Assembly (NCBI GenBank): GCA_964517135.1
Contig: CAZFBA010000005.1
Span: forward strand, 1-64,000
Direction of reading: 5' to 3'
Length of the DNA stretch: 64,000 bases
Source: CAZFBA01 sp964517135
GTDB taxonomy: Bacteria; Cyanobacteriota; Vampirovibrionia; JBFMGH01
Positions within the stretch are counted from its first letter, which is position 1; each line of letters opens with the position of its first letter. The position numbers and the translations under genes are program-made. Of this stretch, positions 1 through 9,943 are shown piece after piece. The notes below the pieces were generated by a model. That model was not told the origin of the DNA and did no database searches. It saw only the letters and a list, made by a program, of their open reading frames with translations.

Positions 1-929
<929 letters not shown>

Positions 930-1106
930 CGTTAAATCTTTTATTCTTATACTGCTAAAAGCAGTTTGAACATCAGAAATTATTGACTCACAAGAGCCTT
1001 ATCCTGGAGTATTTTTGTGAATTAACAGGTTATGTGTAATTCCTGCACTATTCAGTTTTCAAGGTTCAGTAATTAAATAGTTTGCTCTTTCGAGCCTTTT
1101 TGAGTA
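930..1106 (-). other. 16S leader with a GNRA hairpin and a CTTGAAAAC block
   Basis: This is the transcribed leader between the inferred rrn start site and the 16S 5' end. On the minus strand it holds GCTC-GAAA-GAGC (1084-1095), a four-pair hairpin with a GNRA tetraloop. About 18 nt further on is AACCTTGAAAACTGAATAG (1048-1066), a phrase common in rRNA operon leaders and spacers. Hairpin plus downstream conserved block resembles a boxB/boxA antitermination signal. That function is inferred from position and shape. Confidence 0.4.
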
Positions 1107-1112
1107 TCAAAA

Positions 1113-1141
1113 ATACTAGCCTAGTTAAAACTTAATGTCAA
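1113..1141 (-). promoter_or_regulatory. rRNA operon promoter
   Basis: On the minus strand TTGACA (1141-1136) is followed after exactly 17 bases by TAGTAT (1118-1113). The -35 is a perfect sigma-70 match and the -10 matches at five of six positions. It lies about 180 bases upstream of the 16S 5' end, as expected for an rrn promoter. A 14-base palindrome AATGCTAAAGCATT (1156-1169) sits just upstream of the -35. Confidence 0.75.
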
Positions 1142-1940
1142 GAGTCTAACTTTGTAATGCTAAAGCATTTTTCATGGTCTGCGAAATTTAAATTAATACA
1201 AAAAACACATTTTACCAAGTCTAATTTATGAGTTTTTTTAATATTTGGGTTAAAAAAGCTCTATCACGATGTTTTCAGGCCTATACATTCCTTTACATTT
1301 TGTTCTGTTGAACTGAGCGGTTATTTAACGTGTAATACTTGCTGAAAAATTTGTTTTTACCTAACTTTTTCTTCCTTTTTGAATTTTAGCATCAAAAAAT
1401 AAATTTTTGTATTCGAATAAATCGAAAAAGAGTGAGAAGTTAATCTTTTAAACCCTTAAAGTTTTGTTATATTTTCAAAAACAAGACCATCTATTAAAAT
1501 AGTCTACAATATGTATATTACACTATTTTGATAGAATTTTCTTCCATCCTTTGAGGGATATTTTGATCTGCCGGATAAAACCTTACTATCAAGGATTTTT
1601 AAGATGCCCCTCTTATTAGTAATTATTATCAATAACAACTCCAATCCTAACCTATAAAGGATTTCAATAATATAAGCCCTTTATAAAGTTACTATTTTCA
1701 ATATTTCGGAAAAACTTATATTTACAATCCTTCACATTCAACATCTTTCCATGTTTTTGCAACTCATTTTTATTTAACTCTTTAGAAAATAGTTTTTTAA
1801 ATTTTGTAAACATTAACCTCCCAGAATAATACCAATCTTTATTGAGAACTTTTAATGCCTAAAATATCATTTCACCATTTAATACCACAAAAAGAAGCAT
1901 AAACGCCGATTATAGAGTCATTAGAGGTTAAAAAGCATCC
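1142..1940. other. gene-free stretch between the rrn promoter and the debranching enzyme gene
   Basis: AT-rich, with stops in all frames. The divergent rrn promoter occupies its left edge. I see no tRNA, no convincing second promoter and no terminator in the rest. Confidence 0.6.
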
Positions 1941-4700
1941 ATGGATAACATTATTAAGTTTGCTCCGGGATCAGGGGTGTCAAAATTCAACCATATTCAA
2001 CATAAAAACTCATCAACACAAAAACCACAAAACAGAAAAAAACCGGATCAGGTTGTCGATTTAAGCAGATTAAAATCAGGGTTTATAAGTTTTAAAGGGG
2101 CTACCAGCTCAGAAATTCTTGACAGTTTAAAAAGAGAAGATCCTGAAATAAGGCTATATACCGACCAATTAGCCAGCATAGAGCAGGGAAAGTTACTTAA
2201 AGATACACTAAAAGCCATTGAAGGTATAGACAGAACCGCCTGCAAAGATCTTTTTAAGACTCTATCTGGCATAAATGCCACAGATAGAGAAAGCGTTATG
2301 CTCTTAGCAGGCATTGCAAAAAACCTCAAAAGCGGTGCAAAGCTAGAATATGGAGCCAATATTCAAGATGCATGGCTGGAAAGGATTGTTAAACATCCTC
2401 ATTTTTCTGAAATAGACAAGAATAACACCATTATACGAAGCTGCAAAAGCACCAACATGGGGCACGTAATCAAAAACGAAAACCTGTTTATCAATGCCAC
2501 AGAGCTCGGCAATATACCCGGATCTGAAAACTACGGGCACAAAGATATGGGAGAATCAAAAGCTTACGGACTCTACACTAACGATACTGCTTTTCTGAGC
2601 AACTATACTCTGAACATTCTGGATAATAGTAGCCCTCTAAACTTAAAACTAAAGAATTGCACAATCAGTGAGGGCAAATCAGACTATAAAATAAAAGGCC
2701 CCGGAGTTGAAGTAGATAGAAAGCAGGTTATTAACAGCACTTTCTACGATAGAATAAAGATTAAAAATAACGACAGCAAGCCAAAAACAGTCAAAATTGA
2801 CCTTGAAAGCCAGATCAGAGATATTATACACGTAAGATCAATGGAACCACCGGCAGGCCCCTTTGAAATCAAAGAATTACCGGATAACAAAGGCTTTATA
2901 CTGAATACTTCCTTCGGCACGGACAGAAACCTCGGCGTCAAAGTCGAAATACTGGCTGACGGAAAACCCGTTAAAACTGATATAAACTCAAAAACAGAAA
3001 ACGCCATTACTGCAAGAATACCTGTGGCAGGAGGTCAAGAAAAAAGTATTGATGTAAAAGTCACACCAGTTTTAAATGAAAAACCTTTTGTCAATGGAAA
3101 AGAAGTCAGCAAAGTACCTGAAACTATTCAGGAAGCCGAAAAAAACCTGACCAAAAAAGATAATAGTGCCACAACAAAAGTAGAAATATCTGGCCACAAG
3201 CGCCTCCAAAAAGCAGATGCCATCTTAGAAAGAGCCGTCGATGATCTAAAACTCATGACTAATGTACTCAACGTAGATGGAAAAGATTATCGCTACATCG
3301 TTGCCGGAGTGCCCCGGTATGCCTGTCTTTTTGGACGTGATAGCATTATTACAGCTCTGGAACTGCTGCCTGTCAATCAGGAACTCGCAAAAGACACAGC
3401 TCTATTGCTCGCAAAGTTTCAGGGCAAATCACTGGAAGCTAAAATCAATGAAGAAAAAGCTAAAAACCCCGGCGCAGACATCGAAAAAATCAAAGAACGC
3501 TACATAGAACAGGAAGAAGCTGAAGGTAAAATACTTCATGAACTAAGGGTAGGAGAACTTGCCCGGGAAGAAAAGATACCCAGTACACCTTACTATGGAA
3601 CTGTCGATGCTACACCTCTCTGGCTGACACTTGTATCTAACTATCACAAATGGAGCGGCGATGATACTACCGTTAAACAACTGCTGCCACAGATAGAAAA
3701 AGCCCTGAACTGGATCGACAACAACTCACCTGATGGTTTCCTGCGCTTTGTAGGCACCCACGGGAAGAAAAACGCCATAGCCAACCAGGGCTGGAAAGAT
3801 TCTGAAGACAGTATCAAGCATCTGCTTGACAAAAAAGGAAAAATCAGCAACCCTGACTACCCTATCGCACTTGCTGAAGTACAGGCCTACGTCTACGAAG
3901 CCAAAAAGAACGTAGCTGAGGTCTATAAAAAACTGGGAATGCCTGAAAAAGCCCAACAACTCGCAAAAGAAGCCGACAAACTCAAACAACACTTCAACGA
4001 AAAATACTGGGTTGAAGACGAAAACTTCATTGCAATCTCTCTTGACGCAAGTGGTAACGCTATACCTTCAGTAACAACTAACGGCGGACAGTGCCTACGT
4101 ACCGGCATAGTAGATGAAGATAAAGCAAAACTAATGGAAAAACGTATCATGTCTGACGACATGAACAGCGGCTGGGGCATCAGAACACTGAATAAAAACT
4201 CTGTGGCTTTTGACGAAATGAGTTATCACAATGGCTCAGTATGGCCACACGACACAGCACTTGTTGCAAAAGGTCTTTCAAGAGAAAATATGGCTGAAAT
4301 AGCAACCAATCTTTATGAAGCTGCCGGGACATTCCCTTATAATCGCATACCTGAACTATATGCAGGCTTTCAGCGCAAACCGGAAGATACAGAAGTTCAA
4401 ACATATCCTGAGTCTTGCTCGCCTCAAGCATGGTCTTCTGCTGCTCTGGTAGATCTGATGGTATCAAGTCTCGGTGTCAAACCAGACGCACAGAATAATA
4501 CTCTGATACTTGAAAACCCTGTATTACCGGAAGACCTTAATAAGATTAAAATTGACAACCTCCATATAAACAACAAACCCATCAATCTTGTTGTCAGCAA
4601 AACACCTGATGGCAACCTTGCAGTAAAAGCAACCTCTCTGGAAGGTGAACCTCTAAAAATACAGAAAAATAATCAAAACTACATAATTTATAGTAATTAG
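1941..4700 (+). CDS. amylo-alpha-1,6-glucosidase (glycogen debranching enzyme-type)
   Basis: Two family domains are visible. Residues about 178-395 match the GDE N-terminal beta-sandwich domain, including GLYTNDTAFLSNYTL near 210. Residues about 420-890 match the alpha/alpha-barrel GDE C-terminal domain, with AGVPRYACLFGRDS at 455-468, STPYYGTVDATPLW, NQGWKDSEDS and SYHNGSVWPHD. By family, such proteins hydrolyse alpha-1,6 branch points in glycogen-like glucans. The first ~170 residues are an unusual basic, then helical, extension with no family resemblance that I recognise. There is no signal peptide, so it is probably cytoplasmic. The ATG follows a weak AGAGG. No other glycogen gene is adjacent. 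Exact substrate specificity cannot be read from sequence. Confidence 0.9.
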   Translation: MDNIIKFAPGSGVSKFNHIQHKNSSTQKPQNRKKPDQVVDLSRLKSGFISFKGATSSEILDSLKREDPEIRLYTDQLASIEQGKLLKDTLKAIEGIDRTACKDLFKTLSGINATDRESVMLLAGIAKNLKSGAKLEYGANIQDAWLERIVKHPHFSEIDKNNTIIRSCKSTNMGHVIKNENLFINATELGNIPGSENYGHKDMGESKAYGLYTNDTAFLSNYTLNILDNSSPLNLKLKNCTISEGKSDYKIKGPGVEVDRKQVINSTFYDRIKIKNNDSKPKTVKIDLESQIRDIIHVRSMEPPAGPFEIKELPDNKGFILNTSFGTDRNLGVKVEILADGKPVKTDINSKTENAITARIPVAGGQEKSIDVKVTPVLNEKPFVNGKEVSKVPETIQEAEKNLTKKDNSATTKVEISGHKRLQKADAILERAVDDLKLMTNVLNVDGKDYRYIVAGVPRYACLFGRDSIITALELLPVNQELAKDTALLLAKFQGKSLEAKINEEKAKNPGADIEKIKERYIEQEEAEGKILHELRVGELAREEKIPSTPYYGTVDATPLWLTLVSNYHKWSGDDTTVKQLLPQIEKALNWIDNNSPDGFLRFVGTHGKKNAIANQGWKDSEDSIKHLLDKKGKISNPDYPIALAEVQAYVYEAKKNVAEVYKKLGMPEKAQQLAKEADKLKQHFNEKYWVEDENFIAISLDASGNAIPSVTTNGGQCLRTGIVDEDKAKLMEKRIMSDDMNSGWGIRTLNKNSVAFDEMSYHNGSVWPHDTALVAKGLSRENMAEIATNLYEAAGTFPYNRIPELYAGFQRKPEDTEVQTYPESCSPQAWSSAALVDLMVSSLGVKPDAQNNTLILENPVLPEDLNKIKIDNLHINNKPINLVVSKTPDGNLAVKATSLEGEPLKIQKNNQNYIIYSN

Positions 4701-4712
4701 AAATTAGACTAC

Positions 4713-4750
4713 AAAAACATGTGTATACATATATATGGTGTTTTTATTTG
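4713..4750 (+). terminator. possible terminator after the debranching enzyme
   Basis: AAAAACA (4713-4719) pairs with TGTTTTT (4739-4745) around a TA-rich loop that can itself pair in part, followed by ATTTG. It is weak because the stem is almost all A-T. Confidence 0.4.
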
Positions 4751-5127
4751 TGTAGTACTTTAAACGCTCTAATAGCAATATTATTAGCCAGTTTGTTTCA
4801 CAATGTAAACCACTAAAATTTTAATTGTTAACTAATATTAATCAGCGTTTCAGGCTTTCAATTCATGAAATGAATTTGTTCTACAATCTTTTATTTGTTC
4901 GTTATCAGCAAAAGAGAGATAGAACAAAGTTTTTCATGATTCAGGTGTATTTTTTCTAATTGGCGGGCTCTTAAACATGAGATTTTGAGAACAAGCTATA
5001 ATAATTAAACTTAATCGCAACACATTGTTCTATAAAGGTTTTGCAGCTTTCACATCGTTGGATGCGGTTTCTATAAGGTCTTTTTGGTTTTATAGTAGTA
5101 TATTTGTCTGTTTAATGGAGGTTATGG
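4751..5127. other. gene-free upstream region of the 95-residue protein gene
   Basis: No ORF of note. A TATAAT hexamer at 4997-5002 is a candidate -10 for the next gene but has no good -35 at 16-18 bases. GGAGG at 5117-5121 is the ribosome site of that gene. Confidence 0.4.
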
Positions 5128-5415
5128 ATGTCTGATCACAAGAGTAGTATTTCTTTTAGCCGGTTAATTGACCTGACCTATCTGAATGTAGCTTTAATTA
5201 CTAATAACCCCAGCTTATATATGATCTGCAAGAAAGACAATTCAGGTAATAACGAAGTTATTTTTGCAGGTGTAGCTTCTAATCTAAAACAAGAGCTTGC
5301 CAAACATCTTGAAAAAGCCTCTAGCTGTGACCTTTTATCTTTTTGTTTTAGCCCGACCAGTGCTCAAAATGTCCTCAAGCATTCAAAAACTCCTCTTTAT
5401 AATAGAGTTGCATAA
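5128..5415 (+). CDS. small protein of unknown function, possibly a degenerate GIY-YIG-like fold
   Basis: A 95-residue ORF with a well placed GGAGG (5117-5121) six bases before ATG, its own upstream spacer, and a hairpin terminator just downstream at 5500. All three support a real gene. I do not recognise a family with certainty. The order of elements recalls a GIY-YIG domain: a tyrosine strand (YMICKK, from about 31), then FAGVASNLKQELAKHL (about 47-62), then a final PLYNR. The catalytic arginine expected in the NLKxRL helix is a glutamate here (NLKQEL), so nuclease activity would not be expected. There is no signal peptide or membrane segment. Function unknown. Confidence 0.7.
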   Translation: MSDHKSSISFSRLIDLTYLNVALITNNPSLYMICKKDNSGNNEVIFAGVASNLKQELAKHLEKASSCDLLSFCFSPTSAQNVLKHSKTPLYNRVA

Positions 5416-5499
5416 TAAAATAGTTTTCGTTTTCTTATTTAACATCATACACACATAAAGCAAACAAACAACTTCAAAAAGCAGAATTTAAAATTTTTT

Positions 5500-5527
5500 A
5501 AGGGTTTATTATAACCCTTTATTTTTT
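5500..5527 (+). terminator. rho-independent terminator
   Basis: AAGGGTT (5500-5506), loop TATTAT, AACCCTT (5513-5519), then TATTTTTT. It lies 85 bases after the stop of the 95-residue gene. Confidence 0.8.
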
Positions 5528-5669
5528 GCAATACACTAAAATTGCTTTAACTATACTTAAATTAATTAAAGGTTCCTAAGATTTATGAAAGTTGCAAAGT
5601 ATGAATTTTCATTAGTATAATATTCATAACATTTCATGAGTAGCTTCAAAATTGACAAAGGGGAAGCAA

Positions 5670-5993
5670 TTGGAAAATACCAAAAAATCTCCTGCAATAA
5701 TTCAGGTAGAAACCTCAAAACTGGACTTCTTCGACGGATATAAACTGCAAAAAGAAGCCGAACTCTATTTTAAAGAAGAAATATATCATATAATAATCGA
5801 TTTAACAAACGTTAACTATATATCCAGCCGTGGATTAGGCATTCTTGTTGATATACATAAAAAATGCCAGAAAAACGGCAAGCTTGTCTTATGTGGACTG
5901 TCTGACGATGTCATGAGCGTATTCAAATTAACAGTACTCAACAATTTTTTTGTTATCGTAGGATCAAAAGAAGAAGCTCTAAAGCTTATGTAA
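5670..5993 (+). CDS. STAS-domain anti-sigma factor antagonist (SpoIIAA/RsbV-like)
   Basis: A 107-residue single STAS domain. Strand IIIDLTNVNYISSRGLGILV (41-60) contains the hallmark (D/S)S-x-G-L loop, with Ser52-Ser53 in the place of the Asp-Ser of SpoIIAA/RsbV. By family, such proteins bind an anti-sigma kinase when unphosphorylated and free a sigma factor. I chose TTG 5670 because AAAGGGG (5657-5663) stands six bases before it; an in-frame TTG at 5652 would overlap that site. No partner kinase is next to it. Sigma-like genes occur elsewhere in the window (16.4 kb, 46.2 kb), but a link to them is only a guess. Confidence 0.85.
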   Translation: MENTKKSPAIIQVETSKLDFFDGYKLQKEAELYFKEEIYHIIIDLTNVNYISSRGLGILVDIHKKCQKNGKLVLCGLSDDVMSVFKLTVLNNFFVIVGSKEEALKLM

Positions 5994-6015
5994 ATATTAA
6001 AAACTTAAAACACAA

Positions 6016-6042
6016 AAGGGGCAGAATATTTCTGCCTCTTCT
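6016..6042 (+). terminator. hairpin terminator after the STAS gene
   Basis: GGCAGA (6020-6025), loop ATATT, TCTGCC (6031-6036), flanked by AG/CT pairs and followed by TCTT. The stem is good but the T tract is poor. Confidence 0.55.
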
Positions 6043-6178
6043 AGCTGGTTTATGATAATAATGAAACAAACACTGTATAAGGGTACTAAAAAACAACCTT
6101 AACCCTCTACATTATATGATAACAAAGGATTAAGTGACCTTTTAAGAACCCGTTAATTATACTTCAGGGATCAAAAAG

Positions 6179-6676
6179 CTATACATCAGCAGTAGCAGAC
6201 TCTTCAGACTTTGAATCTTCTAAAGAATCATCATCTGAAACTCTTTCAGACCTGGAAGTATCAGAATCACCTGATTGGCCAGAATAACTTGAATGCCCGA
6301 CAGGGCGGGGCGGTCTATTTGCCCTCTGCTTGAGCTTTGATATTAAGCCATAAAGCATTTTTCTTAACTCAATAACCCTATCCTCAAAAGGAGTATACTC
6401 TTCTTGAGTTATAAAACCAAGTTCTTTAGCCAAAATTAACTGACAATCAATTTGCGAAATATCACCGAGTGCACAGTATAAAAACTGACGATACTCCTTG
6501 GAAATTTGCCTTGAGTTGCCCTCTGCAATATTAGAAGCAATAGAAATAGACGTTTTAGCCATCAAATCTACCAGCTTCTCATTTTGAATTTGTGGAAATA
6601 ATAAATAAACGTTTTTTGCAAGATCTACAGATTTTTGCCAGACAAAAAGGTCTTTGTAGTTAATCACTCTAGACAT
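6179..6676 (-). CDS. four-helix bundle protein (23S rRNA intervening-sequence protein family)
   Basis: Residues about 5-118 match the four-helix bundle family first known from 23S rRNA intervening sequences: YKDLFVWQKSVDLAKNVY, then KLVDLMAKTSISIASNIAEGNSR, then a third helix starting EYRQFLYCALGDISQ. The SNIAEG core motif is intact. The biochemical role of this family is unsettled. Residues about 120-165 are a disordered tail rich in Ser, Asp and Glu, which is unusual for the family. It is a free-standing gene, not inside rRNA, although an rRNA operon lies 5 kb away. The minus-strand ATG has AGGAG ten bases upstream. Confidence 0.88.
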   Translation of the reverse strand: MSRVINYKDLFVWQKSVDLAKNVYLLFPQIQNEKLVDLMAKTSISIASNIAEGNSRQISKEYRQFLYCALGDISQIDCQLILAKELGFITQEEYTPFEDRVIELRKMLYGLISKLKQRANRPPRPVGHSSYSGQSGDSDTSRSERVSDDDSLEDSKSEESATADV

Positions 6677-7178
6677 GTTCAGTCAGCTCCTAGAAACATA
6701 CACGTTACTAATTAGTTTTTAACATTAAAACATAAATTCGATTGTTTTGTAACTATGTGTCTTGAATAAATATTTCTGACACCGGTGAAAAAATATAATG
6801 ATAGTTTTTATTTTGAGTCTACAATGAACTTTGTAATATTTGATTATAAATTAAATATGAACCTTAGATGATAATTATTCAGGCAATTATGTAAAAGTAT
6901 TAAGTAAATGAAAAAAATTATCATCAATCTGCTTACAAAGCCCGAAGTAAAATATAACCTATAAAAGGCTTAAGAGAAGAATAAAAGCACATAATACAGC
7001 TATGACATAAAACAAGCTGCTGAAAAGCTAATCAAGAATTCAGCATTAAAACACAATTTTATAAAAATTTCCTCAAACACAGCACAGTTTTTGAGTTATA
7101 TTATTAGAAGATAAAGTTGAACACAACTTATTATGAAAACACAATATATATGGCAAACAAATTTTATGGGAGCTTTAT
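6677..7178. other. gene-free divergent region upstream of the molybdenum hydroxylase operon
   Basis: About 500 AT-rich bases between divergent genes, so both promoters should be here. A TTGAAC at 7117-7122 is a candidate -35 but the matching -10 is poor. GGGAG near 7166 is the ribosome site of the hydroxylase large subunit. No RNA gene or small ORF is convincing. Confidence 0.4.
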
Positions 7179-9437
7179 ATGGCAGAATATAGATATTTAG
7201 GCAAGCCTGTTCCACGGGTAGACGGTAGAGAGAAAGTCACCGGAAAGGTTTTATATCCGTCAGACCTGTATTTTGACAATCAACTGTATATCAGTATACT
7301 GAGAAGTCAATATCCTTACGCCAGAATAAAATCTATAGATACCTCCCGGGCAGAAAAGATACCAGGGGTGGTAAAGATTTTAACACACAAAGATGTCCCC
7401 GGAATAAATGCTTTCGGCATTGCCGTTCAAGATCAACCAGTATTCTGCTACGATTACGTACGTTATCAGGGTGACGCCATAGCTGCTGTAGGTGCTGAAA
7501 ACCCTGCCATAGCTGAAGAAGCTCTCAAACACATTTTTGTTGAGTATGAGGTCTTAAAACCCATCACAACTCCCGAAGAAGCCTTAAAAGAAGATGCACC
7601 CAGATTACATAAAAATGGAAATATTCTGAACTATAAATACTTTGAAAAAGGAAACATCCATACAGCATTTGATGAATCAGATATTGTCATAGAACATGAA
7701 TACCAAACACAAAGGCAGGCTCATTGCTACCTTGAAACAGAGTCAGGAGCAGCTTATTACGATGAAGATGGTAAACTGGTTGTCCATGTAGGAGGACAAT
7801 ATCCTCATAGAGATGTAGTCCAGCTCTCCCGCATACTTGCTATACCAGAAGATAATATCAGGGCCATTAACTCTCCTGTTGGCGGTGGCTTTGGCGGAAA
7901 AGATGAACTAACAGTACAGGCATATCTTGCCCTGATGACTCATATAACTAAAAGACCTTCAAGAATTTTTCTTGAAAGAGAAGAATCTTTTCTGGCAGGA
8001 GGCAAAAGACATCCTGTAAAAATAAAACTTAAAACCGGCGTAAATAAAGACGGCAAACTAACTGCCATGGATTTCTACGCACTCTCTGATACCGGTGGCT
8101 ATGCCTCACTAGGCGGACCAGTCTTTAACCTTACCGTAGAACATTCAGGTGGAGTTTATTTCTTCCCTCATGCAGAAGTTGAAGGCCATTGTGTTTATAC
8201 AAACTCTGGTTTTCAGGTTGCATTCAGAGGTTTTGGAGTGCCACAATCACTTTTTGCACTCGAAACCCAGATGGATGAAATGGCTGATACACTGGACATA
8301 GACCGCCTGGAGTTCAGAAAAATTAACCTCCTTGAAAGAGGACAAAAAGGCGCTATTGATAATGAGTTTCCTCTATCAATAGGCAGCCATGCCATCGTTA
8401 ACGCTATAGAAAAAGGAGATATCTACAAAAACCGTAACAAGCTAAAGAAAACAAGCAAACCCCACCTGAAAAGAGGCGTAGGGTTTGCCCTGGGATTACA
8501 GGGAGCTGGCCTTGGCGTAGGGCTTCCTGACTTTGCCCACACCAGAATACGCCTTCTAGAAGATGGTACCTTTAGGCTATACATGGGAACATCAGAAATG
8601 GGGCAGGGTAATGCTACATGCTTTATACAAATAGCAGCAGAAATAATGAATTGTGAGCTTTCAGATCTTAGCTACATACTTGGAGACACCGGTAAGGTAC
8701 CAGATTCAGGCTCAGCAACAGCCTCAAGAACTATCTATGCAGTAGGTGCATCCATTTATTATGCCGCAAAAAGAATGAAAGAAAAGATACTCACACTCTA
8801 CAACGGCAAAAAACTTGAGATACGAGAACGAACGATATATGTTGACGATCAGCCAAAACAAACTCTCTTAGAGCTTGCCCGAGAACAAGAGCTTGAAACA
8901 ACAGGAGAATTCATAGTACCAACAGCTAAAGAATGCCTCGGAGACGGCCTGCCTCATATTCTGTATGGATATTCAGGCCATGTAGTTCTGGTTGAAGTCA
9001 ATACACTTACCGGAGAAACAGAGGTATTGAAAGCTGAGTGCTACCTCGATGCCGGTACAGTCGTCAACATTCAGGGTCTTGAAGGCCAGAGTGAAGGTGG
9101 GCTCGTTATGGGACTCGGCTATGCACTAACAGAAAATTCTATCGTTAAAGACGGTTATTATGTAAACCCACGATTTGCAACATATATTCTACCGACAGCT
9201 CTTGATTCTCCTCTTGATATAAAAACAGTAGCAGTTGATGTTTATGAAAAATCCAACCCAATAGGTTCAAAAGGCATAGGAGAAGTTGTATTTACTTCTG
9301 TAGCACCTGCTGTTGTCAATGCAATCTATGATGCAATCTGTGTCAGATTCTATTCTCTGCCTGTAAAACCTGAAGATATTTTGCTAAACTTAAATTACAA
9401 AATTAAAAACCAGGAGGGTGCTTTATGTCCACACTAG
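7179..9437 (+). CDS. molybdenum hydroxylase, molybdopterin-binding large subunit (xanthine dehydrogenase family)
   Basis: A 752-residue protein with the small N-terminal aldehyde-oxidase 'hammerhead' domain (about 15-125) and the molybdopterin-binding domain (about 140-740). Visible motifs are PVGGGFGGKDE, AFRGFGVPQ (molybdenum cofactor contact), GTSEMGQG and GSKGIGE near the C-terminus, whose glutamate is the family's catalytic base. The family hydroxylates purines, nicotinate, aldehydes or aromatic acyl-CoA substrates using water as oxygen source. The substrate cannot be assigned here. It overlaps the 2Fe-2S subunit gene by 13 bases, giving the order large-small-medium. It is probably cytoplasmic, since no signal peptide is seen. 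Confidence 0.92.
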   Translation: MAEYRYLGKPVPRVDGREKVTGKVLYPSDLYFDNQLYISILRSQYPYARIKSIDTSRAEKIPGVVKILTHKDVPGINAFGIAVQDQPVFCYDYVRYQGDAIAAVGAENPAIAEEALKHIFVEYEVLKPITTPEEALKEDAPRLHKNGNILNYKYFEKGNIHTAFDESDIVIEHEYQTQRQAHCYLETESGAAYYDEDGKLVVHVGGQYPHRDVVQLSRILAIPEDNIRAINSPVGGGFGGKDELTVQAYLALMTHITKRPSRIFLEREESFLAGGKRHPVKIKLKTGVNKDGKLTAMDFYALSDTGGYASLGGPVFNLTVEHSGGVYFFPHAEVEGHCVYTNSGFQVAFRGFGVPQSLFALETQMDEMADTLDIDRLEFRKINLLERGQKGAIDNEFPLSIGSHAIVNAIEKGDIYKNRNKLKKTSKPHLKRGVGFALGLQGAGLGVGLPDFAHTRIRLLEDGTFRLYMGTSEMGQGNATCFIQIAAEIMNCELSDLSYILGDTGKVPDSGSATASRTIYAVGASIYYAAKRMKEKILTLYNGKKLEIRERTIYVDDQPKQTLLELAREQELETTGEFIVPTAKECLGDGLPHILYGYSGHVVLVEVNTLTGETEVLKAECYLDAGTVVNIQGLEGQSEGGLVMGLGYALTENSIVKDGYYVNPRFATYILPTALDSPLDIKTVAVDVYEKSNPIGSKGIGEVVFTSVAPAVVNAIYDAICVRFYSLPVKPEDILLNLNYKIKNQEGALCPH

Positions 9438-9919
9438 AAAATGCTGTTTCTACTCAAAAAGATAATATAGAAATAACTTTAAATATCAATAGCAAAGAAT
9501 ATAAGCTTAATGTAAGCCCTACAGAAACATTAATCTCTGTGTTAAGAGACAAACTAAAACTTACAGGAACCAAGTATGGCTGTGGGGAAGGTGAATGCGG
9601 CGCTTGCAGTATAATTATGGATGGTAACCTAGTAAACTCGTGCCTCGTACTTGCTGTGCAGGCTAATAACTCTGAAATATTGACAATTGAAGGCTATGAG
9701 AATGATGAACTTATAAAGAAATTGCAGGATGCCTTCATTGCAAAAGGAGCCGTACAGTGTGGTTATTGTACCCCCGGCATGATAATGTCTGGAAGAGCCC
9801 TGCTGGAAAAGAACCCCTGCCCTACTGAAAATGAAATAAGAGAAGCTATTTCAGGCAATCTATGCAGATGCACAGGTTACGTCAAAATTGTCGAGGCCAT
9901 TAAAAGCGCCACAGAGTGA
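9425..9919 (+). CDS. molybdenum hydroxylase, [2Fe-2S] small subunit
   Basis: A 164-residue protein with the plant-type 2Fe-2S site CGEGECGACS plus a later SC (about 53-75), and the second helical 2Fe-2S site CGYCTPGM ... CRCTGY (about 113-151). All eight cluster cysteines expected for this family are present. It passes electrons from the molybdenum centre to the FAD subunit. The start is set by GGAGG (9413-9417), which lies inside the end of the large-subunit gene, implying coupled translation. The N-terminal ~15 residues precede the ferredoxin fold and are probably flexible. Confidence 0.95.
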   Translation: MSTLENAVSTQKDNIEITLNINSKEYKLNVSPTETLISVLRDKLKLTGTKYGCGEGECGACSIIMDGNLVNSCLVLAVQANNSEILTIEGYENDELIKKLQDAFIAKGAVQCGYCTPGMIMSGRALLEKNPCPTENEIREAISGNLCRCTGYVKIVEAIKSATE

Positions 9920-9943
9920 ATAATTTAAACAGTGAGGTCTAAT

